Below, piece after piece: positions 23,576 through 36,500 of a stretch of DNA of 64,000 bases. How positions within the stretch are numbered: position 1 is the stretch's first letter; each line of letters starts with the position of its first letter. This DNA is from Phaseolus vulgaris (lineage: Eukaryota; Streptophyta; Magnoliopsida; Fabales; Fabaceae): contig NC_023755.2 of assembly GCF_000499845.2 (NCBI RefSeq), positions 37,460,023 through 37,524,022 of the forward strand, in the 5' to 3' direction. The notes under the pieces were generated by a model. The model saw only the letters and a program-made list of their open reading frames with translations, was not told where the DNA came from and did not search any database. Position numbers and translations under genes: made by a program.

Positions 23576-24904
23576 TTTTCTTACAATGGTTCATACACTT
23601 GTGATGATTCTCTTACATATGAGCCATAATTAGCATGCATAATTATAATTAAAAGTATATTACCTAATTTAACATGTGTTAATTATTCTTTTTATCTTGA
23701 TGTATTTTGTACAAGTCGATCGATCGGTATTCGACAGTGGAGGTTCTAAGATTGTCCTCCCCAATCGATACATTTACAAAAATCACTACATGTTTATAAG
23801 AGATATAATATCAATGACTATTTTTGTACAAAATAATATTTCACAATTAACTTTAGTTAATATTATTATTTGTAACAAATTGAATACGATGTATCGAAAT
23901 TCTTTAATTTTGAAAAATAAGAAGAACAAATTTATCATTTGAATTTTACATTAATCAAACTTTCACATTCATGAAATTATAATAACCAACATAATTTATA
24001 AATATTTGTTTCTTTAAAGTATCCAAAGAAAATTAAGGGTAAAAATATATATTAATTAAGGTGAAGCATGCCTGAAATGAGTTTATGAAATTGTGTGAAG
24101 AAAGTTGAAATCATAAGAAATAGTATATGAAGGTCCATCCATGGAAGTTTAGAGAATGAGATTGATGAATGATAAATAAAGGGAGATAGTAAAAAGGTAA
24201 AAGGAATAGTTTGTCTATTTGTGAATTAGAATGACATTAATGGTATTTGAAACATAGCACAAGCCGCAAGCTACTGACACATGATGGAATATATGCACCA
24301 TTTACCTAAACCCAACCACCAATTCATTCAAACAAACCAAAGTCAACAAACTCGAACCACCCTTTCTGTTTTTAAACTTATTCTTCAATTGTAAACTAAG
24401 AACAATTACATGTACCACTCGTGCCAACAGTGTCTTCTCCTATTTTGAAAGTAGAAATAATAAAGGAAAATGTTACTTAATAGAACTTTGATGTGATATA
24501 ATATAATTTTAATTTTTTTCTATTTTAATAAAAGATTTGTTCTTTCTTCAGCTATTTTTAAAATAAAAATAATAATAAAAATATTATTTTGATAACGGTA
24601 CAATCACAAGATATGAGTTTATAACTATCATATAACACAATGTAATTTCATAATTATTCTATTTTAATGAAAAAAATTGTTGTAATACGTTGCAAGTTTA
24701 TCAACTTATCACCACCCAATAATAAACCATCCTCATTTTTGTATTTTATATAATGTGATTTTGTTTAAAAATCCAGATCTTGTTAAAGGTTAGTCCCACT
24801 CAGCACTGAATAATTGTCAATTTCATTGATCATCTTCCGAATTTTCAAATTAAAACTTGAAAATGTCATGGCAAAAATTAATGAATCAATTTGAATGATA
24901 TAGT

Positions 24905-25030
24905 TGATAGAAAAAACATACGAAGCAACACACAATCACGAATCAAATGCAGAAAATAAATAACACAAGATTTAACGTGGTTCGGTCACCAATCTGCAAC
25001 CTACATCCACACGGACAACTAATTATATTT
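24905..25030. mobile_element. Possible LTR-retroelement fragment
   Basis: The phrase AACACAAGATTTAACGTGGTTCGGTCACC with CTACATCCACACGG resembles a block often seen in plant LTR retroelement copies. There is no coding sequence and no second copy here, so this is a tentative assignment. Confidence 0.3.
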
Positions 25031-25404
25031 TTATTTTGTTTGTTACAATTTTATTACAAACACAAAAATTCTTAAATAAAAATTATAGATGAGACATAAT
25101 AATTAAGATTTCTCACTAAAACATGATGTCTAGTCATTATAATTTAATCTGGATGCTGTGTCAATGCATATGTTTGGATGAAAACCAGTTGCGAAGAGGG
25201 CAAATGTATTATCTGAAAGAATTGAATTTGAGGCAGAGTTTTAAAAGCTAAATGTGAATTAATTAATAGGATTATGTGGTGGCAGTGGTGAACAACTTGA
25301 GTAGCAGTTGAATTTGAGGGTGTTTTAGATCAGAATCAGAGATTGGGATTTGAAACCAGAAAACATGATATGTGGCCAGGTTTTGAAACAGTTTTTGTGA
25401 AAGA

Positions 25405-25677
25405 TTAACGAGGAAAATAGGATTTGGTCTGAATTGATGTTGTTATATTGAGTGTAGTGCATGAAATGGGGTTCTGAATTGAATTGAAATGAATGAATGG
25501 TATTTGTGGGTGAGACATTGAAGAGTGAGGAGAGACAGGTTCATCCCAATCCCGAGAAAACCACCTTAACCTCAGTGTTTTGGTGAGTCCTAAGTCATAG
25601 CCACACGCGGGAGTGGAACAGACATATTCATGTGTTAGTGTCACCGTTTTGATGGACGAGCCTTTTGCTTTCCCCAT
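25405..25677 (-). CDS. Unidentified 90-codon ORF
   Basis: The frame opens at a true ATG (25677) with MGKAKGSSIKTVTLTHEYVC and has a more GC-rich first third than its surroundings. Its second half becomes low-complexity (Asn, Ile, Thr, Ser-rich), arguing against a complete gene. No domain is recognised. It could be a small gene, a first exon or chance. Confidence 0.15.
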   Translation of the reverse strand: MGKAKGSSIKTVTLTHEYVCSTPACGYDLGLTKTLRLRWFSRDWDEPVSPHSSMSHPQIPFIHFNSIQNPISCTTLNITTSIQTKSYFPR

Positions 25678-26243
25678 TTTTATGACCTTTCTTCTTTCCT
25701 TTTAAATCTTCAAAATCAAAATTCAGCTATAGATGTGAATTGAGTTTAAGTGAATCATTGTAATTCAGATATTAACTAGTTTAGAATTTTAACTACAAGA
25801 ATTTCAATAAGATAATATAATTACTACAATATTTCTTGTCTTTCCTCCTTCATTCTCTAATAGATTTTAATAATCTTTTCTTTAAAACCTTACAGTTTCT
25901 TCTGAGAGATGAAGGTTGGTTCTCTTGAACAGGTAGATTACTCTTAAACAGGTAGATTTTGGTTTTCTTGAACAGGTAGATATTAGTTTTATCACGTAAG
26001 TAGGTGTGTACTTTAAAATCAATTTGATTAAGAAATTATTTTTCTAAATAAATACTATACTTTTCTATTTATATTGTTTTTTTATTTAACTTTATCAACC
26101 TTATATATTTACATTTTGTATTTTATATTTACTAACTTTATTCTTAATATTTTGGGTTTAGGGGTCTTTGTACGGTATTAAGATAGATCATTATTTTATA
26201 TTTTTCTATTTTATAATTAAAATATTTTGATTTTTATTAATCA

Positions 26244-26660
26244 TATGGTGTTTGGTTGTAGTACTATATGGTGTTTGGTTGTAGTACTGGTATGGATAGA
26301 CCGTTCATTATCATGACTCGATCTTTTTAACCGAGCTGATCGAGACCTGCACGGATGGGCAGATCGATCGACACACTTAATCCATTTAACGCTCAATCCA
26401 AGGTCAATAAAGCTAACCTACCATTAAGAATTAGGTAATATGCCCTTAAGTGCGGTCCATTCCACTAATCAGACCCAATAAGGTAAGTCCATTAAAATAA
26501 TATAAATAGCACACATTCCAAGAAGAAAGGTACGTCAGTATTACTATGTCATTATTACTGTACACCTCCGAGTGCCGAATATCCTCTTTACTGACTTGAA
26601 CATTGGAGTGTCTTCTGCAGATACCTCCCCCATTTGGTACTCACCCAAGACTGAGAGAAC
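26244..26660 (+). mobile_element. LTR-retrotransposon remnant (gypsy-like LTR end)
   Basis: The run TGTACACCTCCGAGTGCCG, ACTGACTTGAACATTGGAGT, GTCTTCTGCAGATACCTCCCCC resembles the 3' part of LTRs in legume gypsy elements, where a TGACTTGAGCGTCGGAGTG phrase is usual. The left part has GATCGAGACC and CAGATCGATCGA words. A short direct duplication of TATGGTGTTTGGTTGTAGTAC occurs at about 26246-26288. No protein-coding part follows, so it may be a solo or truncated LTR. Confidence 0.4.
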
Positions 26661-26853
26661 GAAAGTCGAAGGAGTAGCACGAAGGCTAGAAAGATTACAA
26701 CTAAGTGTTAGCAACCTGCACAAAGGAAAGAAGAAGACAAGGCTCTTTAATAGTTACCTAGGTATCATCTCTCTAATAGAAACACAGCTGCGATACTCAA
26801 CCTCCTGTTATATAACTTAATAGTTTTTATTTAAACATTAATGACTAAATGAG

Positions 26854-26855
<2 letters not shown>

Positions 26856-26891
<36 letters not shown>
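26856..26891. repeat. (AT)n microsatellite
   Basis: A perfect alternating AT run of about 36 bases. Confidence 0.95.
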
Positions 26892-26895
<4 letters not shown>

Positions 26896-28728
26896 TATAA
26901 ACATAAACAAAGTGTTATGAACATTGAATCTTAAAACGTAGTGCAAGAATAGTCAAATGATGAAAGGGTTGAAAGAGTATGAAAAGAAGAAGAGGATGGG
27001 GACATGCAATTCACAAGGTGCAAAAACAAGGAATTCAGGTTCCAAGAAGTTGAATGGCCTTGTTTTCAGTTACAAAACCGTAGTTTGTGGATGTTGTTTT
27101 CTTTGCATTGGGATAACACCCATCTTCCCTTCCCTTCCTGCATATCAATTTCTTTTCTTTTCTTTTCCTACTTTCTTCCATGGATCCTAAGAATTTAATA
27201 TCAACAAAATAGGCTTTCAGACTTTATCAACACTTGCAAACATTATCCACTAACACAATTCCAACAAAACAAAAATAGATATCATTCTTAAATACAAAAT
27301 GACTTTTTCACATTAATTTTACAATATTTTATACAATAATTTTTATCGCCAAATCAAACAATAAGTGGAAGAAAAATAATAATAATTTTTATATTTTCTT
27401 GCGATAACTAATAAGTGTTTCACGCACCACTATGCTGAGATTGAGATGCAACACCCACCACTGTTGGGACGGTGAGCCATTTTTGTAAATTTTCTTTCTC
27501 CTTTTTTTCTTTTTGGGTTAACCGATTATTATTATAATGAGTTTGGTTGAATGTTTTAAGGTTATAATATGTTTTGGTTCACGATTTCCTGTTAAATAAA
27601 CTATATAATAGAACTCGAATAATGATGATGTAAAAGAAAATCTAATGTAATAATGATATATGGTTTGAAGGAGCTGGTATGTGACATTGAAAGCGTAATT
27701 AAAACGTAGAAAAGTAATAACTCATATAACTGTGGTGGCGAACATTGCATAATACAAAGACAGAACTTTTTTCTTCTTCTGTAGTGCTTATTGAAAAATG
27801 ATTTGTTATATGTGTTAGTTTTTGTTTGTGCTTTTGAAATCAATTGATAGATAAAGGCAACATATTCATGATTGTGGTCGTTACTGTGATTATTTTGTTG
27901 AACAGAAAAGTGGAATTGACTTGATGATGATGAATCAAATGAAGCAGATAAAAAAAAGATTTAGATATGCATTAAACAAAAAGTAATTCTAAGGAAGAAA
28001 GAAGAAAAAAGTTAAAGCATATTGCAATAGAAAATGTGAAACATAGTAGTGTTAGTCAAAGATCATCATAATAACATTACTCACTTTTTCAAAACTCACC
28101 ATTTTTAATTTACATGGAGTTTCTTCATAGGAAAAAACACTCATCATATAATAATATTTTAAATTAAAAAAATTAAAATATTAAATTATTTGAATGTTAA
28201 GGGAATGTTTTTATGCTTGATAATGTCAATGTATCACCACCTATTATTTAAATTAAACAATTTTTATTATAATTAATCACGATAATTATCGTGTATAACA
28301 AGTGTTTAAGATAAAAAAATAATTTGAAAATATAATAAAATAAAGACTGTAAATTATAATAAATTTTTTTATCATAAATTTATAATATAAGATTGATTTA
28401 AATTTAAATTCATATTTTCTGTTCTGTTTTAGTATTAGAAGGTTTGATATGCCTCATTCTTAGTGTAAGAAGATATGTTTAAGATTTTATATTAAATAGA
28501 GATGTGGTTAAAATGAATTTATCAATTTATATTTAAAATCCATCACATGAATCTAAATTGATTAACTATATGAATTTTACATTAAATAAGCTTAAAAGTG
28601 GTCTAACACAATGGAATGTAGTTATTTGGAGTTGCAATAAGCATAGAGGTATAGTGGGCCAGGAGCCTCGTGGAGAAATGTTAGCCCAACATTTTATATT
28701 TTTCTGGGCTCCACCTAATGAGTTACAG

Positions 28729-29181
28729 GCTCTTTCTTCCTACACCTCCATACCTTCTTGTGCCACCCCCATACTAAATATGAAAATACCATTTTATCCT
28801 CTTTTTTTCACCCTCTTGGATTTGAAATAATAAGCCTATGGATTATGTAATGGATTACATAATTCAGAAATTAATTTCATATTTAGAAAAGACTTCTGGA
28901 TTATGTAATCCGGAAGCTAATAACACATCTGAAAAAAAGACTTCCGGATTACATAATCCAGAAGCTAATCTTATGTATAGAAAAGACTTCCGGATTATGT
29001 AATCCAGAAGCTAATCACAAAAGACTTCCGGATTACATAATCCGAAAGCTAATTTTGAATCTAAAAAAAATTTCTAGATTATGTAATCCAGAATATTGAA
29101 AAGGGTATTTTTGGAATAAGAAAAATTTATGGGGTGGCACAAGAAGGTATGGAGGTACCGGAAGAAGCAGCCTCAGTTACA
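28729..29181. mobile_element. MULE-type MITE with palindromic box array
   Basis: The element runs 28738-29172. Long inverted ends pair GGCTCTTTCTTCCTACACCTCCATACCTTCTTGTGCCACCCC with the reverse of the right end, with few mismatches. Flanking 9-mers TGAGTTACA (28729-28737) and TCAGTTACA (29173-29181) match at 8 of 9 positions, indicating a Mutator-like 9-bp target duplication. The interior is an array of five or six self-complementary boxes of the form CTTCCGGATTATGTAATCCGGAAG (about 28893, 28940, 28987, 29025 and 29071, with a degenerate one at about 28840). There is no coding capacity. The 90-codon frame at 28558-28830 overlaps its left end and is spurious. Confidence 0.85.
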
Positions 29182-29186
29182 AACTG

Positions 29187-29503
29187 GGGACAATTTCTTC
29201 CTCACCTCCATATTTTCTTCTTCCTGCACATTCATAAATCTCTCAATTCCAAATTACCCTGACAAAACTGTAGGATTTTTTTTTTCTTTTCGAATTTTAT
29301 AATCCGGATTTTTCAAACTCTAGTATTTGAAACACAATTTTGTGTACTGAATTCTAATGTTTAAAATGTATATTCAAATTAAAAAATATCTTTTAAACTC
29401 TAAAATTTAAAATATAAAATTGTATTTCAAATTTTAAAATTTAAAATAAATAAAATATGTCATTGAAAAAATGGAAAAAAAAAAAGATAAGATAAAATTG
29501 TCC
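29187..29503. mobile_element. Possible third MITE of the same family
   Basis: It starts GGACAATTTCTTCCTCACCTCC, similar to the MULE-MITE ends, contains TTTATAATCCGGATTTTT and ends with AAAATTGTCC, the reverse of its start. It begins six bases after the preceding element's target duplication. No convincing 9-bp duplication was found. Confidence 0.4.
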
Positions 29504-32500
29504 AAACCTAGTAATGGAATGGTCAGACCTTGATATATGTGTTCTTTTATCATTACACTTTTTCTTTCAAAATTATAAGTAATTTTGTGCACCTATACTT
29601 TTACTTGAAAATTTCATTCTTCCTGAACCATTGAACATCACATATTATTATTTTTTTTGTATAAATACTCAAACATTTTTCCCATAGTATTTAGGGACTG
29701 GAATGACACTAACATTACTTTAATCTGCTCCAGCAAAAAAAAAAAACAGAGTAATATTAATCACTGTAAAGCATATAAATCAAGATACCTGTGCTGAGTG
29801 GTACACTATGAAACAAATTTTATTCATTCATTTGTAGTCCATAATTTATAAAACATTCACTTTCTCTTTACTTTTTTTTTTCATAACATCATTTGTAACA
29901 TTTATTACTTTCTCTATATTCTTTCCTTTCTCTTCATATTTATGTTTTCTTGCTGTGAACCCTATAGTTTTGATCTGTCAGTTTAAATTACTTCAAGCTA
30001 TATTTCTCTAATTATTTAATTTAAATTATATTTTTGTGATTTAAATATCATACCATCACTTTTGCTATATTGAAGAATCTATACTCCCAACTCTATACAA
30101 AGCAGAATACACAATTCTTATTTAAGATTTAATTTGTAATATTGTATCTTTGTGATTATAATTCCATTACATCACTTCGGGGGTTCGGTATTATTATTTG
30201 AGAAAATAAATTATTTAATAATATAAAATAGTTTTAAAATTAAAATGATTTTAAAAGTTACAATAAAAGTCGACTGTAATAACCAGTACTATTATTATAT
30301 ATTGACGATGATAATTTTATTTATTTCGCATGATGCAAATGCTATGTTTGTTAAAATTAGTAAACTAGTTAACAAACTGATTAAAACTTGTAAGATAAAT
30401 AAAAATATAATTAGTTATTGAACCAAATTTTAATATTAAAAGTAATTATATATTTTCAATCATTAAAAACTGTATTTTTTAAATTTATTTTAATCTTTTA
30501 AATTTTTTATATAAATTAGTTTTGAACTAATACTTTGTAGTTTTTTTTCATTATAGCTTAAAATAATTATCAATTCTTAGTAAATAATAAATATTTTATT
30601 AGAAATGAAAAATAATAATTGAATAATTAAAACAATAAAATGTAAGTATAGTAGTTAAATTAATAATAGAAGGAAGTGTAATAGTAATAATCAAAACATT
30701 ATAGTCATTAATAGAGTATAATCATTAAGATTTTTCATTATATTTTAATGAGTAAGATAGTAAAATATAAGTTTTATTTAAGCAAATCATTTTGAAATAT
30801 TAACATAAGTATTTTATTTGAGTTAAAATTATTAAAAAAATTATCTTTACACAAATAAAATATTTTTATTAAAATTTCATAAATAGAGTTGAGATAAATA
30901 ATAGATTAATAGAGTTTGTAGTGTGGTCGGAGTCCCATACATGGGTACTATTCTCTTATCGCTCCCTCAGAAACGATAACTTTCTAGAGCATGCTATATA
31001 CCCTTTTTCTTGGGACTCAATTAAGGATCTACAAAACCACATTGGTAAGACTTATATTGTATTTTAGTTTTCAAATATTTTAGATTGATCCTTATAATAC
31101 GAGTCTTTTATTAACACAGCATTTGTTGGGAAAAATTGTTTGTGCAAAAAAAATTAACGATTTTTAAATATTAAAAATAATACCTTCATATCAAATAACA
31201 AGCATCTTGTATTTAACTAAATTAAACTTGAGGTGGAGTTTGGTTGTTACATAAAAACTAGGTTACTTCGAAACAACATGAAATAAAGAATGTTTTCCAC
31301 AATTGTATTGTGATAATTTTTGTTGACGTTCTTTATTGTGCATATAACAATGATAAGGAAAATAACAAAACTATATGCAATAATTTATACCTATATATAA
31401 TGGGAATTCTCCTATAACTGTTTCTTATATACATTTATGCTTCCATAACTATTTTTGATATATATAACTGTTTTTTATATATTATTTTTAGTTATTTTAT
31501 AATTTTGTAAATATTAAAACAGTTATCCGGATATATTTTTTTAACATAAAACAATTTTAAATTTAATTTTTTGAAATATATCTTTATTTCTTCCGTTTTC
31601 ACTCACTTTTTTTTTCAATTTGAATTTATATTTGGAATTTTTATTATCATTTTTCTCTCCTTCCTCTTTTTCATTTTATCTCTTCTGTTCCATTAGATAA
31701 AAAGATTCATTCTTCAAGATAAGAGTAAGAAGAAGAGCACGCATCCCACGTTAGTATCTGTTTTCTTTTCTTGGTTGGTTGTTTAATTGTTAATGTTACT
31801 CATTTTTATTTTCATTTTCGTACACCGAAGGCGGAATACTGCACAGGTACAGAGTTATCCTTGATACCATTGTTGATGTGGGCATCGACAGGGAGGATGA
31901 ATGCGTTCTGAATATGACATTCTTGCGGAGAGATGAAAGGGGTTAGAAAATAAATATTTTCTTAAGGTTTGTTATAGAATTTCTCATCTTATTCTTCTTC
32001 TTTTTTTCTTTTCATTATTATATTTCTCTTTTTTTTAGTTGTATGTTAGTAACAACAAATCAAAATTAGTGATTCACAAGAATGATGACTTAATTTCTTT
32101 AAGTTACAAAGTTAACTTGACATCATTGTTGATGTGGACATGGGATGATGAATGAGGAAAGAAATTAGAAAATAAATATTTTTTTAAGGTTTGTTACCGA
32201 GTTTCTTATCTTATTATTTTTTTTTTCATTATTATATTTTTCTTTTTTAGTTTTATGTTAGTAACAACAAATTAAAATTGGTTATGTGTATTGTGTTATA
32301 AATTTAAATTTGTTTAATATATTTTTTACTACACTTAATTATTAAAATAGTAGGTTAAAACTCAAATGATGAGCGAAAATGTTTTTATCTTCTTTTTACT
32401 TAGTAATATTTGATATTTAAAAGATATGAATACACAAAATAACATACAATATAGTAATAATAAAAAAAATTAGATGCATTTAACGCCGGTGTTTCCGCTA

Positions 32501-33330
32501 GTAAATATAATATCCATTACTTAATGTTTAAACAATAAAATTGTATGAAATCCAGCACGCTCTAACCTAAAAACAAGACTAGTTAACAAAAAATAGTTTC
32601 AACTTAATCACTATTTTAATATTTAAATTTTGCATATACAATTACATTTAAGACTCAAGTTTGTACTAAATTTTACCTTAAAAATAGTCCTCTAAAGAAA
32701 AAAAAAACAGCATATCTATGCTACGAGTTTTACTGATGAAGAACATTTGTTAATAAAAAAATTAACACCTTGAAATATAATAATAATTTTTTACTTAATT
32801 AGCTTTTTCATAAATAAATAAATAAATAATCAAAGTTGGAATCTAATTTGTTCAAAATCATGAGATGAACCAGTAGCTACGAATTGAATTATTTTTTAAC
32901 CAGATCTCTTAACCAAAAGATAATGACTAATAACGTAAGGCATTGAGATAAATGACCAAATCTTCCCAACAAATATTTTTTCATTCTAATAAACCTGAAG
33001 ACGACCAAAGTGCGGACCACATGCTTAGAAGAATGTTACCTTGATAAAATGATAAATGAGCAATTCTATGGCTCATTGGTCAGCCGATTCATTAACCAGA
33101 TGCCGGCGTTACCATGGTGTTTGCAGAGACTTGGCAAAATTCACCATGTCGAAAACATAAAAATACACAATCACATTGGCAAGCAAATTATGAGAGTATA
33201 TCCTCCATAATGCATTTCACAACACTAATTAAGCATAGCGTCCTCAACGAATTAAAAACAAGTCCTCCAAGGGAACATTTACTGACAGCTACATACCTGA
33301 TGGCAAATCATCATCAATGTTGAAATGAGC
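29504..33330. other. AT-rich intergenic region
   Basis: There are no supportable genes. A short less AT-rich patch at 30915-31040 (TCGGAGTCCCATACATGGGT, CGCTCCCTCAGAAACGATAA) stands out but matches nothing I recognise. The patch at 33000-33330 may be distal 3' sequence of the minus-strand SAPS gene. Confidence 0.4.
31849..32281. repeat. Tandem duplication, about 220 and 175 bp
   Basis: 31849-32069 and 32106-32281 share the order CATTGTTGATGTGG(G/A)CAT, a GAAATTAGAAAATAAATATT-type block, TTAAGGTTTGTTA, a T-rich run and TATGTTAGTAACAACAAAT. The second copy has lost about 40 bases in the middle. It is intergenic. Confidence 0.75.
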
Positions 33331-33577
33331 CCAAAATGAAGAGCAGAATAAATTCGATAAATGAGGGAAAGCCCATAAATCACTTACAGGAAGAGGCAAA
33401 ACTTAGAATAACAAACAAGCTTAATCTCTAATTAGCGTGAACAACAGAAATAGGGCATAATTGAAACAAAAATATACTGTACATTAATTTGCTGCATTCG
33501 CTCCTGCGAACCAAGAATAGGGTCCACTGGTGTTGGTCTAACTTTTGATACAAACAAGATTTACCATAATGTCCATG

Positions 33578-36500
33578 TCACTCCAGAACAGCAACTTCCT
33601 GGTCAACCCTCCAGTAATTTGCATCATTGAATTCCTTTATTCCAGGACCACCCTCATCAGAACTTTCTTTTTCTGGCACTTTAGAAACCATGTTTCTTTT
33701 CAACGGTCCTGCCTCTCCAACTATCCCCTCTTTCAAAGCCTGTTCCATAGCCTTCTCGGTACCTTCTAATTCTACACCTACAAATTCAACATCTTCTTCA
33801 AAGAGTGATGGTACTACCATTGATCTTTGACTAGTGTCAACACACCCATCAATTGAATCTTTAGGGGTTAGTGACCTGTTTGAAGGAACAGAGTCCCCAT
33901 TTGAAGAAGGACTAGGATTTGGGCTACCTATTTGAGGTTTGGTATAAAGGTTGCTAACAGAAGAATCATCATGGTCCACAAATGGATTCATGCTTGAGCC
34001 AGCATCTTGAACATCTGATGGATCACCCCATCCAACCCACTCCGGCAAAGGCCTCTCCCCAAACAACTCTTCATTGTCAGATGCCTCAAACCTGAAGAAT
34101 CCCATATCATTTGAAGCACTTGCCTTTTTGCTTTCAAAGTTCAAGGCGTCTCCATTCATGGAATCACTACCAGTTCCACCATTTAAGTTTGTGATTGAGT
34201 TAGATGTACCATTGAGATTATTTGTGCTTTCAGTCAATTCTTCATCCTCTCCAACCACTACCTCATCATCACTACTGTTACCACCATTTGCAGCACCATT
34301 CAAGTTTATCTCGTCCATCATCTCAGACGATGTTGTGCCCCCAGTTGCATCACCAATTCTGTCATCTTGGAATGCAAACCAGTTGGAGTTTGTGAACAGA
34401 CTACTGCGAAACAAAATTAAAATAATTTCTTAATTTTCTATATTCTGCGTGAAAGCAAAAACGTAGAGGGGGAATTAACCACATAGGTCATTGTGCTATC
34501 TACTTCTTTCACAATAATTTTGCATATGATGGGGAGAAGAGCATAAGTACAGTCAAGGAGCCATGTCATGGGGAAGAAAACCAAAATATGTTCAGATAAA
34601 GAAATGGAAGCATATTCTATTTCTATCACAGGGTGTGAACATTTTTAATCAATAACAGTCCAAAAAAAGGATGAAGATGAGTAAAAGTGAAGAAATTCCT
34701 AACTGGAGAAAGATCTATAAGCAATTGAAATTGAAAGCACGCTCTATTTCTAGTGATGATAAATTGACTCACCTCCCTTGATCATCACTGAGTCTGAGGG
34801 ATGATATGACTACCTGAGCAGAGTCATCATCAAAGTAGACATCCTGCACAGATCATAATCGATGAAGTTATCAAATTAGTTAACATATCACTCAGCAACA
34901 AAGAGCCAGACTGATTCTCAAGATCCACACAATCAAATTAAATTATAACCGTAACCAAGAGTAAACAGCACCACTACCTCATCATCTCGATCAAGGTTGC
35001 CACGTTCCTGCAACCAAGCCAACAAAAACATTAGTCCAGAATTCAAGTTGGCAGGGTCTAAGCCAAAAGAGGCACAGGGGGGAGAGATGCCCTACTACAA
35101 ACCTCCTCATTATCCTCATTCCCATAAATTTTATATCTAAAAGCCTGGCTCAAATTATTTGCTAAAGCTGCAACATCATAGTCCCTGTCATGAAGGTCAT
35201 CATCATCACTGTCCCTCATCCTATCTTGTAAAGCAGTGGGACGTCTGTACAAAGGAAAAAAGAGAAATAAAACGACAAGTTAAAATAGGAAAGACCCAGA
35301 ACATAACAAAGTAAAGATATAACACAAACAAAAGACATTGATAGTTAATAATAATTTACAACAAAACAATTACATCCACTGCTCTATATATTTAACAGCA
35401 TCCCTGAAATCAAGCCCTCCAAACCTTATTAACCAAAATAACCTCACTTTTGGTCACAAGACTGAATGTAAGGGCATGGTTTAGTCCCCTGTAAATTATA
35501 TTGCAACAACCAAATCAAACCCACCAAGCTTTACAATGGGAGCTGTTGAACCTCCCAATTCAACCCTTGCTAAGCATTTAGCTTTAGATAAAAGCTTACC
35601 CACAAGCCCAACGGTGAACATTCTCAACTACATTACGCTCCTGAAGAACTGATGTTTGCCATTCATTCCACTCACTATTTTCCTGCAGACATTAAACATA
35701 TCAGGTTGAAATATTTAAAGTTTATCAAAGCATAATAACTTCAACATGTGAGTTCAGCTTCAAGATCATAGATGCAAGAATAATCTTTCTAAGTACATGT
35801 TAGCTTGTTCATGATTTCACATAAAACAAAATAGACAGAAAAAATAACAGCAAATATACAAAAAAAATGTCATGACCTGAACTACATAAGGAAATAAAGA
35901 ATTATTTTATTGGTAACCATCACACATTACATTCTCACCAACTCTATTTGTCACAATCAAACTCTCTAAAATAAGAAAATAAAAATATGTTGAATTGAAT
36001 ACCAAATTTCTAAATATTTTTTCTCCTAATAAATGAGATATTATCGATATTTTCATCCTAATAATCCGCTTTAACAACATTCCAAGTTGGTAAATGACAT
36101 CGATGATTCCCAACCTTCCAATAAAATCTTGGACTCTGCCCTAAGGAAGATCCTCTATGGGTTGTAACCACAAGACCTCTATCAAGACTATCTTTGATGA
36201 CATGTCATGAACAATGTTCATAGCTGACTTGTTACGTTATCACAATACAAGATGTCAACAATTATTTTAAGTTCATCTAGTATGCTTTTTATCAAGAGTC
36301 TTTCGCACATACCTTGAGCAAGGGCTCAAACCACAGCTTCTACACTAGAACAAGATATTTTCTTTTTTATTTTTTGCTTCTCCAAGTTACCATAATTACT
36401 CCAAAAAAACATACAGTACCTATAGGTAGATTTTCTGTCAATGAAAGAACCATCATAGTTTGCATCCTTGTATATTTCCAGTGAGTGTCTTCTTTCCTTA

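Larger units (their letters stand above)
25680..28728. other. AT-rich intergenic region
   Basis: Other than the LTR-like remnant and microsatellite listed separately, I see no supportable gene. A 77-codon frame at 26957-27190 starts with ATG but has no recognisable domain and ends in a Phe-rich tail. Confidence 0.45.

Noticed and set aside
28893..29093. The repeated boxes as a CRISPR-like array
   Set aside because: The boxes are palindromic, spacing is irregular, and they lie inside a MITE with 9-bp target duplication in a plant nuclear genome.
33010..33323. Overlapping plus-strand frames near the SAPS 3' end
   Set aside because: No domain, low support, and they lie on the strand opposite to the transcribed gene in presumed 3' flank.
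33578..33830. Plus-strand frames over the last SAPS exon
   Set aside because: They are antisense shadows of the 826-base terminal exon.
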